A stretch of DNA of 64,000 nucleotides from Variovorax sp. PCZ-1 (GCF_018413605.1 NZ_JAHCDN010000004.1:218268-282267); one strand, 5' to 3'. Shown: positions 10,229 to 19,243, counted from the stretch's first letter. Numbers and translations: made by a program. The notes: generated from the letters alone by a model not told the origin.

Positions 10229-10678
10229 ATGTTCGCCCAACAACAACTCTCCCTCAAAGGCCGCGCCCTCAAAGCGCTGGCTGGGCGGGAGCGTTCTCGG
10301 GTGGAGCTGGAGCGCAAACTCGCAAGCTTTGAAGAAGAACCTGGCCAGTTGGCCAAGCTGCTCGACGAGCTGCAAGCCAAGGGCTTTTTAGACGATCAGA
10401 GAGCAGCCGATTCGCTCGCCAATCACCGTGGCCGCAAGCTCGGTACAGCCAGAGTCGTGCAGGAGATGAAAGCGCGCGGCATGGATGCAGAAGCCATCGC
10501 GCAAACCACTGAGCAACTCAAAGCCACGGAGCTTGAGCGCGCACGCGAAGTGTGGCGTAAGAAATTTGGGGCTGAAGCAGCGGATGCGAGCGAGCGGAGC
10601 AAGCAGATGCGCTTCTTGATCACGCGGGGCTTTTCAGCGGAAATCATTCGCCGCGTTGTGGCCAATGATGAGGACTGA
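10229..10678 (+). CDS. recX: regulatory protein RecX
   Basis: RecX caps and inhibits RecA filaments. The 149-residue protein has the three-helix repeats of the family: LSLKGRALKALAGRERSRVELERKL, then LLDELQAKGFLDDQRAADSLANH, and MRFLITRGFSAEIIRRVV at the end. It lies downstream of recA on the same strand, as in most proteobacteria, separated by the long inverted repeat. Confidence 0.93.
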   Translation: MFAQQQLSLKGRALKALAGRERSRVELERKLASFEEEPGQLAKLLDELQAKGFLDDQRAADSLANHRGRKLGTARVVQEMKARGMDAEAIAQTTEQLKATELERAREVWRKKFGAEAADASERSKQMRFLITRGFSAEIIRRVVANDED

Positions 10679-10686
10679 TCTCGCCA

Positions 10687-10986
10687 TCAAGGTCGCGCAT
10701 AACCTTCACACAAACCCGAATTGGAGCGACCCCGGCATTCGCGCGTCAGGCGCTTGTCACGCTCAGCTCGCGTTTCGCCACTGCCTTCATAGAAGGTGAC
10801 GCCACCGCCCTTGCTGCCCTTGGCTTTCTTTTCTTTTTTGGGTTTTTTGGCCTTTGCGCCACTGGGCGTAACGGTTGCTTGCGCAGAGACTATTTGTGAT
10901 GAAAAAACGCCATTTGTCGGCATAGAATCTGCACGGAATGCTATTGAAAAAAGAGCGAGAGCAAGAAGGGCAGGCGTGTAGTTCAT
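10687..10986 (-). CDS. small secreted lysine-rich protein, hypothetical
   Basis: The 99-residue protein begins MNYTPALLALALFSIAFRADS, a signal-peptide-like hydrophobic start. A lysine-rich stretch KAKKPKKEKKAKGSKGG and a C-terminal ERDKRLTRECRGRSNSGLCEGYA with two cysteines follow. I do not recognise a family; the C-terminal Cys pair resembles small periplasmic proteins common in Burkholderiales. Part of the leader, SIAFRADSMPTNG, is encoded by a dispersed repeat copy. It converges on recX with an 8-bp gap. Confidence 0.6.
   Translation of the reverse strand: MNYTPALLALALFSIAFRADSMPTNGVFSSQIVSAQATVTPSGAKAKKPKKEKKAKGSKGGGVTFYEGSGETRAERDKRLTRECRGRSNSGLCEGYARP
10915..10950 (-). repeat. dispersed palindromic element, copy in the small secreted protein gene
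   Basis: On the minus strand the copy reads AATAGCATTCCGTGCAGATTC followed by TATGCCGACA. It is translated as SIAFRADSMPTN inside the predicted signal peptide. Confidence 0.75.
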
Positions 10987-11151
10987 GGGTTATCCTGACG
11001 TGAGCTTTTCACATGATAACGAGGCTCCAGCCCCCGCGCCCATAGAGCGCAACCCCTAGGCATTTAGAAGCGCTAATCTAAACAGGCGCGCTTTCAAGGG
11101 CTACATTCTGGTCATCACATTTCAATCATTCATCATTTTTTGGAGTTCACC

Positions 11152-11685
11152 ATGGTCAAGAAAGTCAACAAAGCATCTGCTGCAAAATCCGCCGGCTTGA
11201 GCCCTGCCGCTTTGGCAGAAAACATCAAAGCTTCTGCTCAGCAAATCTATTTGGCTGGTCTGGCTCAGTTCTCCAAAGCCCAGCAAAACGGTGGCAACGT
11301 GTTTGAAACCATGGTCAAAGAAGGCCTGGCCGTTCAGCGTCGCACCCAAGCTGCTGCTGAAGAGCGCATCAGCGAAGTGACCAACCGCGCTGCTGGCGTG
11401 GCCAACGAAGTTGCAGCGAAAGCCACTGGCCAGTGGAACAAACTCGAAGACATCTTTGAAGACCGCGTTGCTCGCGCTCTGAACAAGCTCGGCGTGCCAT
11501 CTGCCAAAGACATCGAGACGCTGATCAAGCGCATCGACTCTTTGAGCAAGCAAGTCGGCACCAAAGGCACGGCCGCTGCTAAGCCAGTGCGCGCTGCTGC
11601 CAAGACCGTGAAGGCCAAAGCGGCTACCACCGTGAAGGCTGTGAAAAAAGCTGCTCCAGCGAAACGTGCTCGCAAAGCCGCTTAA
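11152..11685 (+). CDS. PHA-granule phasin family protein
   Basis: Phasins coat polyhydroxyalkanoate granules. This 177-residue protein has an N-terminal helical phasin domain (ASAQQIYLAGLAQFSKAQQ, then FETMVKEGLAVQRRTQ), a region typical of the PhaI/PhaF-type family (WNKLEDIFEDRVARALNKLGVPSAKDIETL), and a C-terminal Lys/Ala tail (AAAKTVKAKAATTVKAVKKAAPAKR) like the DNA-binding tails of PhaF and PhaM. ATG 11152 is supported by GGAG at 11141-11144. A strong terminator follows, so it is probably monocistronic. Confidence 0.92.
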   Translation: MVKKVNKASAAKSAGLSPAALAENIKASAQQIYLAGLAQFSKAQQNGGNVFETMVKEGLAVQRRTQAAAEERISEVTNRAAGVANEVAAKATGQWNKLEDIFEDRVARALNKLGVPSAKDIETLIKRIDSLSKQVGTKGTAAAKPVRAAAKTVKAKAATTVKAVKKAAPAKRARKAA

Positions 11686-11700
11686 TTCTGGTCATCTGTA

Positions 11701-11728
11701 AAAAGGGCGCTCCGTAGCGCCCTTTTTT
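11701..11728 (+). terminator. Rho-independent terminator of the phasin gene
   Basis: GGGCGCT (11705-11711) pairs with AGCGCCC (11716-11722) around a CCGT loop and is followed by six T residues, 16 nt after the phasin stop. Confidence 0.93.
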
Positions 11729-11757
11729 ATGAGATTTTTATGCCTTTTTGGCACCTA

Positions 11758-11801
11758 ACCGGCATAAAATCTGCGCGGGCAGCTATTAAAATAGTAGCAA
11801 A
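11758..11801 (-). repeat. dispersed palindromic element, intergenic copy before the patatin gene
   Basis: The copy is in reverse orientation (ACCGGCATAAAATCTGCGCG, then AGCTATTAAAATAGTAGC) and ends 18 bp upstream of the patatin start. It may carry upstream expression signals of that gene. Confidence 0.75.
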
Positions 11802-11819
11802 TCATTTCTACATTCAGTC

Positions 11820-13097
11820 ATGGCTTCTGTGATCAATTTTCCTCGCGTCAGCTCCCAACCTGCAAGCAAGCCTCGCATCGCGCTCTCATTAGCAGGCGGC
11901 GGCCCGCTGGGCGCCATCTACGAAATCGGCGCACTCTGCGCTTTGCAAGAAGCACTCGACGGCGTAGATTTCACCCGCCTTGATCATTACATCGGCGTAT
12001 CAGCAGGCAGCTTCATCGCCGCCTCGCTGGCCAATGGCATGAGCCCACAAGAGCTCTGCAAAAGCTTCATCGACAACACCGAAGCTGAAGTCAACAATAC
12101 GCAGCACAGCGACCGATTCGATCCCGCTTGGCTGATGCGCCCAGCCTTTGGTGAGTTCGCTCGCCGCGCCATCATGTTGCCTAGCTTGCTGGCCTCTGCT
12201 GTTTGGCGCGCCACGGTAGAGCGCAAAAGTATAGTGAGCGCGCTTGAGTTGCTCGGCCCCGCCTTGCCCACAGGCATCTTCTCCAGCGTCGAAGTCAACT
12301 CACGCATGGCAGAAATCTTCTCTCAGCCTGGCCGCAGCAATGATTTTCGTACGCTGCAAAAAATGCGCGGCAGCCGCCTCACATTGATCGCCACCAATCT
12401 CGATTCCGGCGAATCTGCCCCCTTCGGCGCGCCCGGCTGGGATCATGTCTCCATCTCTCAAGCCGTGCAGGCCAGCTCAGCGCTGCCCGGCCTGTTTCCG
12501 CCGGTAGAAATTGGCGATCATTATTTTGTCGATGGCGCACTGAAGAAAACGCTGCATGCCAGCGTCGCACTCGATGAAGGCATGGATCTCGTGATCTGCC
12601 TCAACCCCCTCGTCCCCTTCGATGCCCTGAACGCCCGCCCTGCTGTGATGCAGCGCGGTCTGCCCAAAGAGCGCCAGCGCATTCCCCGCATCACAGAAGG
12701 CGGCCTGCCAGCCGTGCTCTCGCAAACCTTCCGCTCGATGATCCACTCGCGCCTAGAGATGGGCATGAAGGCCTATGAGCGGCAGTATCCTCAAACAGAT
12801 ATCGTGCTGATCGAGCCCGATCAACGCGACCCAGAAATGTATCTGGCCAATACCTTCAGCTACAGTCAGCGCGCCAGCCTCGCCGAGCACGCCTACCAAC
12901 AAACCCGCCACCTCCTGCGCGCGCGCCGCAGCTCGCTCACCGCGAAATTTGAAAAGCATGGCATTGTGGTGAACGATGCTGTGCTGAGCGATCCCAAGCG
13001 CCAGCTCGTGATGCCAGCGCCTAAGGCAACTGCGGTTGGCAAGGCTGTGCAGCGGCTGGAGGAGACTTTGGAAGATCTTGAGCTGCGGTACGCTTAA
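11820..13097 (+). CDS. patatin-like phospholipase/lipase
   Basis: This is a serine lipid acyl hydrolase of the patatin fold, 425 residues. The oxyanion loop GGGPLGAIYEIG (26-37), nucleophile elbow GVSAG with Ser61, and the DGA dyad motif with Asp238 are all present, so it should be active. The C-terminal 150 residues (RSMIHSRLEMGMKAYE onwards) are typical of patatins in betaproteobacteria. No signal peptide is seen, so it is cytoplasmic or membrane-peripheral. It sits between a phasin and a TetR/wax-ester block, which suggests mobilisation or remodelling of storage lipid; that role is inference. Confidence 0.93.
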   Translation: MASVINFPRVSSQPASKPRIALSLAGGGPLGAIYEIGALCALQEALDGVDFTRLDHYIGVSAGSFIAASLANGMSPQELCKSFIDNTEAEVNNTQHSDRFDPAWLMRPAFGEFARRAIMLPSLLASAVWRATVERKSIVSALELLGPALPTGIFSSVEVNSRMAEIFSQPGRSNDFRTLQKMRGSRLTLIATNLDSGESAPFGAPGWDHVSISQAVQASSALPGLFPPVEIGDHYFVDGALKKTLHASVALDEGMDLVICLNPLVPFDALNARPAVMQRGLPKERQRIPRITEGGLPAVLSQTFRSMIHSRLEMGMKAYERQYPQTDIVLIEPDQRDPEMYLANTFSYSQRASLAEHAYQQTRHLLRARRSSLTAKFEKHGIVVNDAVLSDPKRQLVMPAPKATAVGKAVQRLEETLEDLELRYA

Positions 13098-13099
13098 TT

Positions 13100-13113
13100 T
13101 TTAGCGCGCTAAA
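13100..13113. promoter_or_regulatory. 14-bp perfect palindrome upstream of the TetR gene
   Basis: TTTAGCGCGCTAAA lies just after the patatin stop, 124 bp before the TetR-family start. It could be an operator for that regulator or a minimal stem-loop. Nothing else supports either reading. Confidence 0.3.
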
Positions 13114-13236
13114 GGTTTCTTCTTTTTAGCGCCAATCGCTGGCCATAGAGCGCTAACCACAAACACACAAACTAGCCAGACAACACAACATGAGCTAGAG
13201 TGTGGGCAAGACAATACAAGCTCTAAGAGGACACAC

Positions 13237-13908
13237 ATGGCCAAAAAAGCGCCGCGCCGCACTGCAGAACGCATCCTAGAAGTCACGCTCGAACTCTTCA
13301 ACCGCTTTGGCGAGCCCAATGTCTCTACCACGCTGATTTCGGCCGAGCTCAACATCAGCCCCGGCAATCTCTACTATCACTACCCTGCAAAAGACGAGCT
13401 GATCAACAGCTTGTTTGACCGCTACGAACGCAGTTTGAGCGAGCTGCTCAATGCCAGCGATGGTGTGCGTAACGTGGAAGACGCATGGTTTTTCCTACAC
13501 ACCTTGTACGAGCTCATCTGGCAATACCGTTTCCTCTACCGCGATTTGAATGATCTGCTCAGTAAAAACCGTCGCTTAGAAACCCACTTCCAATGGGTGC
13601 TCAAAAACAAAACGCGCAGCTTGCGCACCTTGCTCGAAGCCATGAACCGCAGCGGCGCGATCACGATTGATTCGCGCGAAATAGAAGGCACGGCCACCTC
13701 GATGGTCGTGGTGCTCACCTATTGGCTGAGCTACGAATACGTGCGCGACCCGCGCAATGCGCTGGAGCCCGAGAGCGCGAGCACCGCTCTGGTGCGCGGG
13801 GCGCAGCATGTGCTCAATCTGCTTGTGCCTTACCTCGAAGCGGGCCAGAGGCAGCATTTGCTCAACCTCGTGGCAGAGTATTCGGCCAAAACCGCTCCCG
13901 TAGCCTGA
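13237..13908 (+). CDS. TetR-family transcriptional regulator
   Basis: The 223-residue protein has an N-terminal TetR helix-turn-helix (RILEVTLELFNRFGE, then VSTTLISAELNISPGNLYYHYPAKDEL) and a ligand domain rich in aromatics (LIWQYRFLYRDLNDLL). A related TetR subgroup in Burkholderiales often lies beside lipid genes. Its position immediately upstream of the alcohol dehydrogenase/reductase pair makes control of that pair by an acyl ligand plausible, but this is inference. Confidence 0.92.
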   Translation: MAKKAPRRTAERILEVTLELFNRFGEPNVSTTLISAELNISPGNLYYHYPAKDELINSLFDRYERSLSELLNASDGVRNVEDAWFFLHTLYELIWQYRFLYRDLNDLLSKNRRLETHFQWVLKNKTRSLRTLLEAMNRSGAITIDSREIEGTATSMVVVLTYWLSYEYVRDPRNALEPESASTALVRGAQHVLNLLVPYLEAGQRQHLLNLVAEYSAKTAPVA

Positions 13909-14021
13909 GTAGATTGCGAATCGGGAAAACCCTGTGCGCATTTTGAGATAAGTATCAGCACAAGCCAAGCGCCTGCGCCTACACTGTTCCTTCAAAGAAT
14001 TGATTGCCCGAGGAGGCCGCA

Positions 14022-15353
14022 GTGATCTTAGATTTCATTCAAAAGAATATCCCCAACGTCGTTCCGAAGTCCACGCAATCGGCTGGCTTGGAAATGCTGA
14101 TGAAAGGCGCGGGCAAAGTCACGCGCTACATCCCCATCCCACAACCTACGCTCATGGTCGGCCCCGGCTCAAGCGCTCGCATGGGTGAAGTCATTGCAGG
14201 TTTTGGTCACAGCAAAGTATTGATCGTGACCGATGGTGTGATCTCCAAACTCGGGCTTTTGAAAAGCATTCAAGAAGCGCTGCATTCTGGTGGTACGAAG
14301 ACTGTCGTGTTCGACAAGATCACGCCTGACGCACCGATTCCGCTGATTGAAGAAGGCTTGGATTTTTGCCAAGAGCATGATTGCGATGCATTGGTCGCCT
14401 TCGGCGGCGGCTCCTCCATGGATGCCGCCAAAGCCATTGCGATTGCCATGACCAATCGCAAACCATTTCGCAGCCTCGCGGGTTACTTCAAAGGCCGCAG
14501 CAATCCACTGCCGATTTATGCTGTGCCTACCACCGCTGGTACAGGCTCGGAAGTCACGGTGGCTGCTGTGATTTCCGATCCCTCTAAAGAAGACAAAGTG
14601 GTGATCATCGATCCGCGCCTCGTGCCCAAAATGGCCGCGCTTGATGCATCGCTCATGACCGGCCTGCCCCCGCATGTGACAGCGGCTACCGGCATCGATG
14701 CGCTCACCCACGCCGTGGAATCTTTCGTCGGCAACTGGGCCACGCCCTACACCAATGGCATGGCACTTGCCGCCACTGGCCTGATCTTTGAAAACCTGCG
14801 CACCTGCTACCGCGATGGCGGCAACCTCGTCGCGCGCGAAAAAATGTCGCTCGCCTCCACCTATGCAGGTCTGGCCTTCACCCGCGCGAATGTGGGTTAT
14901 GTGCATGCAATTGCGCATCAGTTTGGCGGCAAATACCACACGCCGCATGGCTTGGCCAACGCCATCATGCTGCCGCATGTGTTGCGCTACTCTGCCCCCG
15001 CGATACAAAAGCAACTCGCGCAGCTCGCTGTGCGTGCCAAGCTCGGTGCTGAGAGCGAGAAAGACGACAAGCTCGCTGAAAAATTCCTCTCCGCCGTCGA
15101 GCAGCTCAATGATGACTTGGGTATTCCAAAGTATCTGGACAAACTGCAAGAAGCAGATATTCCCGCTCTGGCTAAAGCCGCTTGCCACGAAGCACACACT
15201 GGCTACCCTGTACCCAAGTACATGACGCAAAAGCAATGCGAAGCGCTGATTCGGCAAGTGCTGCCGCCGGCGGGTAAAGCTGCCTCGAAAGAAGCCGCCA
15301 AACCTGCCGCGAAAAAAGCCCCTGCTAAAAAATCAACCTCCAAGTCAATTTAA
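14022..15353 (+). CDS. iron-containing (group III) alcohol dehydrogenase with Lys/Ala tail
   Basis: This is an NAD(P)-dependent Fe-type alcohol dehydrogenase, 443 residues. It has the nucleotide-binding GGGSSMDAAKA near residue 128, PTTAGTGSEVT, and metal ligands in GIDALTHAVES and HAIAHQFGGKYHTPHGLANA. GTG 14022 is chosen as start because AGGAGG at 14011-14016 lies 5 nt upstream; a TTG at 14004 would overlap that site. The last 30 residues (PAGKAASKEAAKPAAKKAPAKK) are a Lys/Ala/Pro tail absent from typical family members. It lies 18 bp upstream of the acyl reductase-like gene, so it may reduce the aldehyde made there to a fatty alcohol. Confidence 0.9.
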   Translation: MILDFIQKNIPNVVPKSTQSAGLEMLMKGAGKVTRYIPIPQPTLMVGPGSSARMGEVIAGFGHSKVLIVTDGVISKLGLLKSIQEALHSGGTKTVVFDKITPDAPIPLIEEGLDFCQEHDCDALVAFGGGSSMDAAKAIAIAMTNRKPFRSLAGYFKGRSNPLPIYAVPTTAGTGSEVTVAAVISDPSKEDKVVIIDPRLVPKMAALDASLMTGLPPHVTAATGIDALTHAVESFVGNWATPYTNGMALAATGLIFENLRTCYRDGGNLVAREKMSLASTYAGLAFTRANVGYVHAIAHQFGGKYHTPHGLANAIMLPHVLRYSAPAIQKQLAQLAVRAKLGAESEKDDKLAEKFLSAVEQLNDDLGIPKYLDKLQEADIPALAKAACHEAHTGYPVPKYMTQKQCEALIRQVLPPAGKAASKEAAKPAAKKAPAKKSTSKSI

Positions 15354-15371
15354 CTTCACCCTGAGCACGCC

Positions 15372-17555
15372 ATGAAAAAAGTCATCACTGTCACCCTTGG
15401 CGCTAAAGCCCAAGATTTTTCGTTCAAAACCAAGTTCTTAGGCGAGGATTTCCAAGTCACGCGCATGGGTGCAGACAACGACACCACCCAAGCCTGGGAA
15501 CTCTTACGCCGCCATCAGAATTTCGCGGATGCCATGGGCATTGGCGAAATTGGCGACCATTACCAAGTGGGTCTGCGTACGGTCGTGAACAAAGAAACGG
15601 AGCGTTTGCTCAACGTTGTTACCCGCGTGCCTGCCACCACGGGCGCAACGCTGCGACGCTTGCTGCAAGTGCGTGCGGTACGCCATGTGCAAAAAGAGTT
15701 GGGCGAGTATTTCAACAACAACATCGTGCTGTTTTTAAACGGCATGCGCAATTACGACATGGCCGTGGCTTTGTCAGACTACACACCGAATTTGAATTTC
15801 GCCGATGCGCTGTATCAAACCGGCGCACCTGCCATGCTCAGCTCGATTGAGCAGTTGGAGCTTTACGCTAAAGGCACAAAATTCCTGCTCGCAGGCAAAC
15901 CAGCAGAGCTGCTGGAATCGTCCCTGACTTGGCTCAAGAGCAAGCGTGTAGCCAAAGCAGCTGAAGAAGCGCATTTGATTGTCGGCACCTTTGCTGAATT
16001 GAAAGCCATCGGCAGCTCCAGCAATCTCGCTGGCAAGACGCTTATCACCTCCGCAGTCGATGACGACCGCATGGAGTTCTTCAAGAAGTGCAAGGTCAAT
16101 CTGGTGATTGATGTGTCGCCCAAGCTGTTTGACCATGTGGTGGGTATCAACACATTGGAAGCGATGATCTTGGCCTCGCTGAACCGCCCGAAAGAAGAAG
16201 TGTCGGATGATGATTTTGAAGAGATCTTGGACGAACTCAAAATCACGCCTCGCCTCTTGCACCCCACGGGCAGCTTCCGCAATATTCGCCGCTTTGCTTT
16301 TGTGATTCACCCGCTCTCGCAAGATTTCATTCGCAAAGGTTTCCCCATTCCGAAAAGCACACCCAAGTTCATCATGGACAAGGTGGAGACGATTGCTGCG
16401 CACATGCCGCCCATGGTCTATTGCAAGATGGACAACATCATCTCGCCCACCGGGGCAGAAGCCGAGGGTTGGTTGATCTCTGTCGGAGGCACACCGCGTG
16501 AAATGCTCTCGCGCAGCCCGGAATTCACCTACCGCCGCTTGCTGCAAGCCGCGAAGATTGCGCAAAATCTCGGTGCGCAAATCATGGGCTTGGGCGCGTT
16601 CACCAAAGTGGTGGGCGATGCGGGCGTGACAGTCGCTCGTCGTGCGCCCCTACCGATCACCACAGGTAACAGCTACTCTGCTTCCGGCGCGCTCTGGGCC
16701 GCTGCGGATGCCATGAAGCGCATGGGCTTGGTCAAACTGGAGAAAGACGGTAAACGTCTGCACGCCAAGACCATGGTCATTGGCGCGAGCGGCTCGATTG
16801 GCTCAGTGAGCGCACGTTTGCTGGCCATGGCTTTTGAAGAGGTGGTGATTGCTGGGCGCGATTTGAAGAAATTGGAAGAGCTCAAGCGCTCGATCTTGAT
16901 CGACACGCCCGATGCGAACGTGATCTGCTCGATTGATTACGACAGCCTGCTCGGTGACATGGACATGATCGTGACCTCGACCTCGGGCGCAGGCAAGAAG
17001 ATTCTGGATATCACCAAGGTCAAGCCTGGCTGCGTGATCACTGATGTGGCGCGCCCACTGGATCTACCGCCTGAAGAAGTGGCCAAGCGCCCCGATGTGC
17101 TGGTGATCGAATCCGGTGAAATTGATTTGCCGACCAAAGTGCGCGGCATGAAGAGCATCGGCCTGCCACCCAATGTGGTCTACGCTTGTCTTGCAGAAAC
17201 CATCGTACTCGCGCTCGAAGGCCGCTTTGAGGTGTTCACCGTGGGCCGCGATACCGAGTGGGACAAGGTCAAAGAAATCTACAAACTCGGCCTGCGCCAC
17301 GGCATGAAGCTCTCGGCGATTTCTGGCGTAAATGGCGCATTCACTGATGAAGACATTGCCAAGGTGGTGGCGCTGGCGAAGAAGGCGCGCCTGAAGTGGA
17401 ATGGTTCATCCGAAGCCCCAGCCAAATCTTCCAAGCCCGCTAAAACAGCCGCTGCCAAAAAGCCTGCGGCAAAGAAGGCAGCACCAGCGGCTAAAAAAGC
17501 AGCTGTCAAAAAACCTGCTGCCAAGAAAGCGGCCTCGAAGAAGGCAGCAAAGTAA
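15372..17555 (+). CDS. long-chain acyl-ACP/acyl-CoA reductase-like protein with extra N-terminal domain and Lys/Ala tail
   Basis: The protein has 727 residues. Residues from about 340 to 675 resemble cyanobacterial acyl-ACP reductase (about 340 residues): AAKIAQNLGAQIMGLGAFTKVV, LPITTGNSYSA, a Rossmann GASGSIG (471-477), VIAGRDLKKLEEL, and YACLAET, whose Cys606 aligns with the acyl-thioester cysteine of that enzyme. It would therefore reduce an acyl thioester to a fatty aldehyde with NAD(P)H. Residues 1 to about 330 are a domain I do not recognise. The final 50 residues repeat AAKKPAAKK. It is co-oriented with, and 18 bp from, the alcohol dehydrogenase, and convergent with a wax ester synthase. 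The identification rests on remembered motifs and is not a database match. Confidence 0.7.
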   Translation: MKKVITVTLGAKAQDFSFKTKFLGEDFQVTRMGADNDTTQAWELLRRHQNFADAMGIGEIGDHYQVGLRTVVNKETERLLNVVTRVPATTGATLRRLLQVRAVRHVQKELGEYFNNNIVLFLNGMRNYDMAVALSDYTPNLNFADALYQTGAPAMLSSIEQLELYAKGTKFLLAGKPAELLESSLTWLKSKRVAKAAEEAHLIVGTFAELKAIGSSSNLAGKTLITSAVDDDRMEFFKKCKVNLVIDVSPKLFDHVVGINTLEAMILASLNRPKEEVSDDDFEEILDELKITPRLLHPTGSFRNIRRFAFVIHPLSQDFIRKGFPIPKSTPKFIMDKVETIAAHMPPMVYCKMDNIISPTGAEAEGWLISVGGTPREMLSRSPEFTYRRLLQAAKIAQNLGAQIMGLGAFTKVVGDAGVTVARRAPLPITTGNSYSASGALWAAADAMKRMGLVKLEKDGKRLHAKTMVIGASGSIGSVSARLLAMAFEEVVIAGRDLKKLEELKRSILIDTPDANVICSIDYDSLLGDMDMIVTSTSGAGKKILDITKVKPGCVITDVARPLDLPPEEVAKRPDVLVIESGEIDLPTKVRGMKSIGLPPNVVYACLAETIVLALEGRFEVFTVGRDTEWDKVKEIYKLGLRHGMKLSAISGVNGAFTDEDIAKVVALAKKARLKWNGSSEAPAKSSKPAKTAAAKKPAAKKAAPAAKKAAVKKPAAKKAASKKAAK

Positions 17556-17560
17556 AGCCT

Positions 17561-17585
17561 AAATGCTACAAAAATAGTAGCATTT
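17561..17585. terminator. stem-loop after the acyl reductase-like gene
   Basis: AAATGCTAC (17561-17569) pairs perfectly with GTAGCATTT (17577-17585) around AAAAATA. It lies 5 bp after the stop, in a spacer shared with the convergent wax ester synthase. The stem is A/T-rich with only a short T-run, so it may be a weak terminator. It also overlaps the start of a diverged dispersed-element copy (about 17571-17610). Confidence 0.5.
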
Positions 17586-17610
17586 AGCGCAGTATTCTTG
17601 CGGGCTATCT
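17571..17610 (+). repeat. diverged dispersed palindromic element, intergenic copy
   Basis: AATAGTAGCATTTAGCGCAG followed by TATTCTTGCGGGCTAT matches the general pattern of the element but with several changes. It lies between the acyl reductase-like gene and the wax ester synthase. Confidence 0.5.
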
Positions 17611-17629
17611 GCCGTTTTCGATCTGAGAT

Positions 17630-19243
17630 TCAAGCAGAAGACGATACTTCGCCTTCCCAAGGTAGCATCAATGTGATCATGCTGAGCTTGGCAAATTCAG
17701 GCGCGAATTCGTCAATGATGTCTTGCGGATTGGGGCAGAGCGTGGCATCGGTGATCAGGCCGAATTGCACGCCTCCGCCATAGCTCAAGATACTCACACC
17801 CATGCCCACATCACCCGCCTGCGGCACCCAAAACATGATTTCTTCAATCGTGGAGCCGAGGAAAGTGTGCTTCTCGCGTGGGCCAGGCACATTGGTCATC
17901 ACGGCCGTGGTTTTCTTCGCGTAGAGATTGAGCATGGCATCTTGCACGGGCTTGAGCATCATGCCCGCCACTGCGAGCAAGCTGAAAGCGAGCAAAGGCT
18001 GGTAGCTGTTTTTGAGCTCATTCATGCGCTTGCGCACTTCGAATACGCGATCAATCGGGTTGTCGATACCAATCGGCAGCACCAGCGCTGCCAAGCCGAA
18101 GCGGTTGCCCAGCTTGTAGGCCTGCTCCATCGGGCGAAGATTCACAGGCACCATGGCGCGGATCTCTTGGCCGCTGACATCATCGCCTTGATTTTTCAGA
18201 TATTCGCCAATCGCACCTGCCACGCAGGAGAGCAACACATCATTGATCGAGCAGCCCAGCGCCTTGCCCACAGACTTCACATCCTCCAGAGGAATCGGCG
18301 CACACCAAGCCACTTGTTTGGTGCGCCCGGGTTTGCCTTTGAGCCGCGTGGGTGAATCATTGGGCATGAGCGCCATGGCTGCCAAATCCTTGGCTAACTT
18401 GCCGCCTAAGCGCGCAAGCCCCAAGCCGCCTGCCAGACCTTTTTGCGGGTCAGACAGCATATCCACGGTGCGTGCAGCACTCACGCCAGCGAGGTCGATG
18501 GCCCTAGACGCTTGAGCAGTCAGGGGTTTGATCAGATGCTGCGTGATCCAATCTTGCGTTGCTTCTTCCGAGGTTTTTTTCTTGCGCTCGGGTGGCTCCA
18601 TGCCTCCATCCAGAATGGACATCGTGACTGAAATCAGCGCAATGCCATCGGCGATGCAATGGTGGATACGCGCGATCAGCGCCGAGCCTGTGGTGCCGTC
18701 AGCAAGCGGATAGTTTTCAATGAAGTGAAATTGCCACAAAGGTTTCTTGCGATCCAGTGGCGTCATCGTGAGCTCGGCCACGCGTGATTGAAACGCCTGT
18801 TGAGCGGTTTGCCCCTTCGCAATGTAAAGCTCTTCGCCAACGACATGCTTTTCGATATCAAATTTGCGATCTGTCACCCAAGTCGCGCCCGCTGTATCTT
18901 CCACCACGCATTGCTTGAAGCGCCGGTATTTGAGCAGTTTCTCTTTCACACGTTCTTGCATGGCGGCGAGCTTGACCGGCGGGCGCATCACCCACACGCC
19001 CACGATCATCATCAAGTTCTCATTCGTATCCATGCGCAGCCAAGCGGTATCCACCTTGGTCATGCGCTCGCCTGTGATGCCCAAAGTACCGCCCACAGCG
19101 TTTTGCATGTTTTGACCCACCTTGGCAGCCGCTTTACCAGCCACAGCAGCCGTCTGCCCCGCATCCGCTGCCTGCCGCGCTACGATTTCAGCAAAATCTT
19201 GCGCCAGCAATTCGGCTTCTTGCATGATGAAACGGGTGACCAT
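17630..19243 (-). CDS. wax ester synthase/diacylglycerol acyltransferase (WS/DGAT), N-terminally extended
   Basis: This bifunctional acyltransferase esterifies fatty alcohols or diacylglycerol with acyl-CoA. The 537-residue protein has PLDRKKPLW near 162-170, the catalytic HHCIADG at 194-200, and the C-terminal DUF1298 region (VMTNVPGPREKHTFLGSTI). The catalytic motif sits about 60 residues later than usual, because residues 1-60 form an Ala/Gln-rich helical extension (ARQAADAGQTAAVAGKAAAK). ATG 19243 has GGAG about 10 nt upstream. It is convergent with the reductase/dehydrogenase pair and divergent from the acyl-CoA-binding protein gene, so substrate supply and use sit together. Confidence 0.93.
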   Translation of the reverse strand: MVTRFIMQEAELLAQDFAEIVARQAADAGQTAAVAGKAAAKVGQNMQNAVGGTLGITGERMTKVDTAWLRMDTNENLMMIVGVWVMRPPVKLAAMQERVKEKLLKYRRFKQCVVEDTAGATWVTDRKFDIEKHVVGEELYIAKGQTAQQAFQSRVAELTMTPLDRKKPLWQFHFIENYPLADGTTGSALIARIHHCIADGIALISVTMSILDGGMEPPERKKKTSEEATQDWITQHLIKPLTAQASRAIDLAGVSAARTVDMLSDPQKGLAGGLGLARLGGKLAKDLAAMALMPNDSPTRLKGKPGRTKQVAWCAPIPLEDVKSVGKALGCSINDVLLSCVAGAIGEYLKNQGDDVSGQEIRAMVPVNLRPMEQAYKLGNRFGLAALVLPIGIDNPIDRVFEVRKRMNELKNSYQPLLAFSLLAVAGMMLKPVQDAMLNLYAKKTTAVMTNVPGPREKHTFLGSTIEEIMFWVPQAGDVGMGVSILSYGGGVQFGLITDATLCPNPQDIIDEFAPEFAKLSMITLMLPWEGEVSSSA

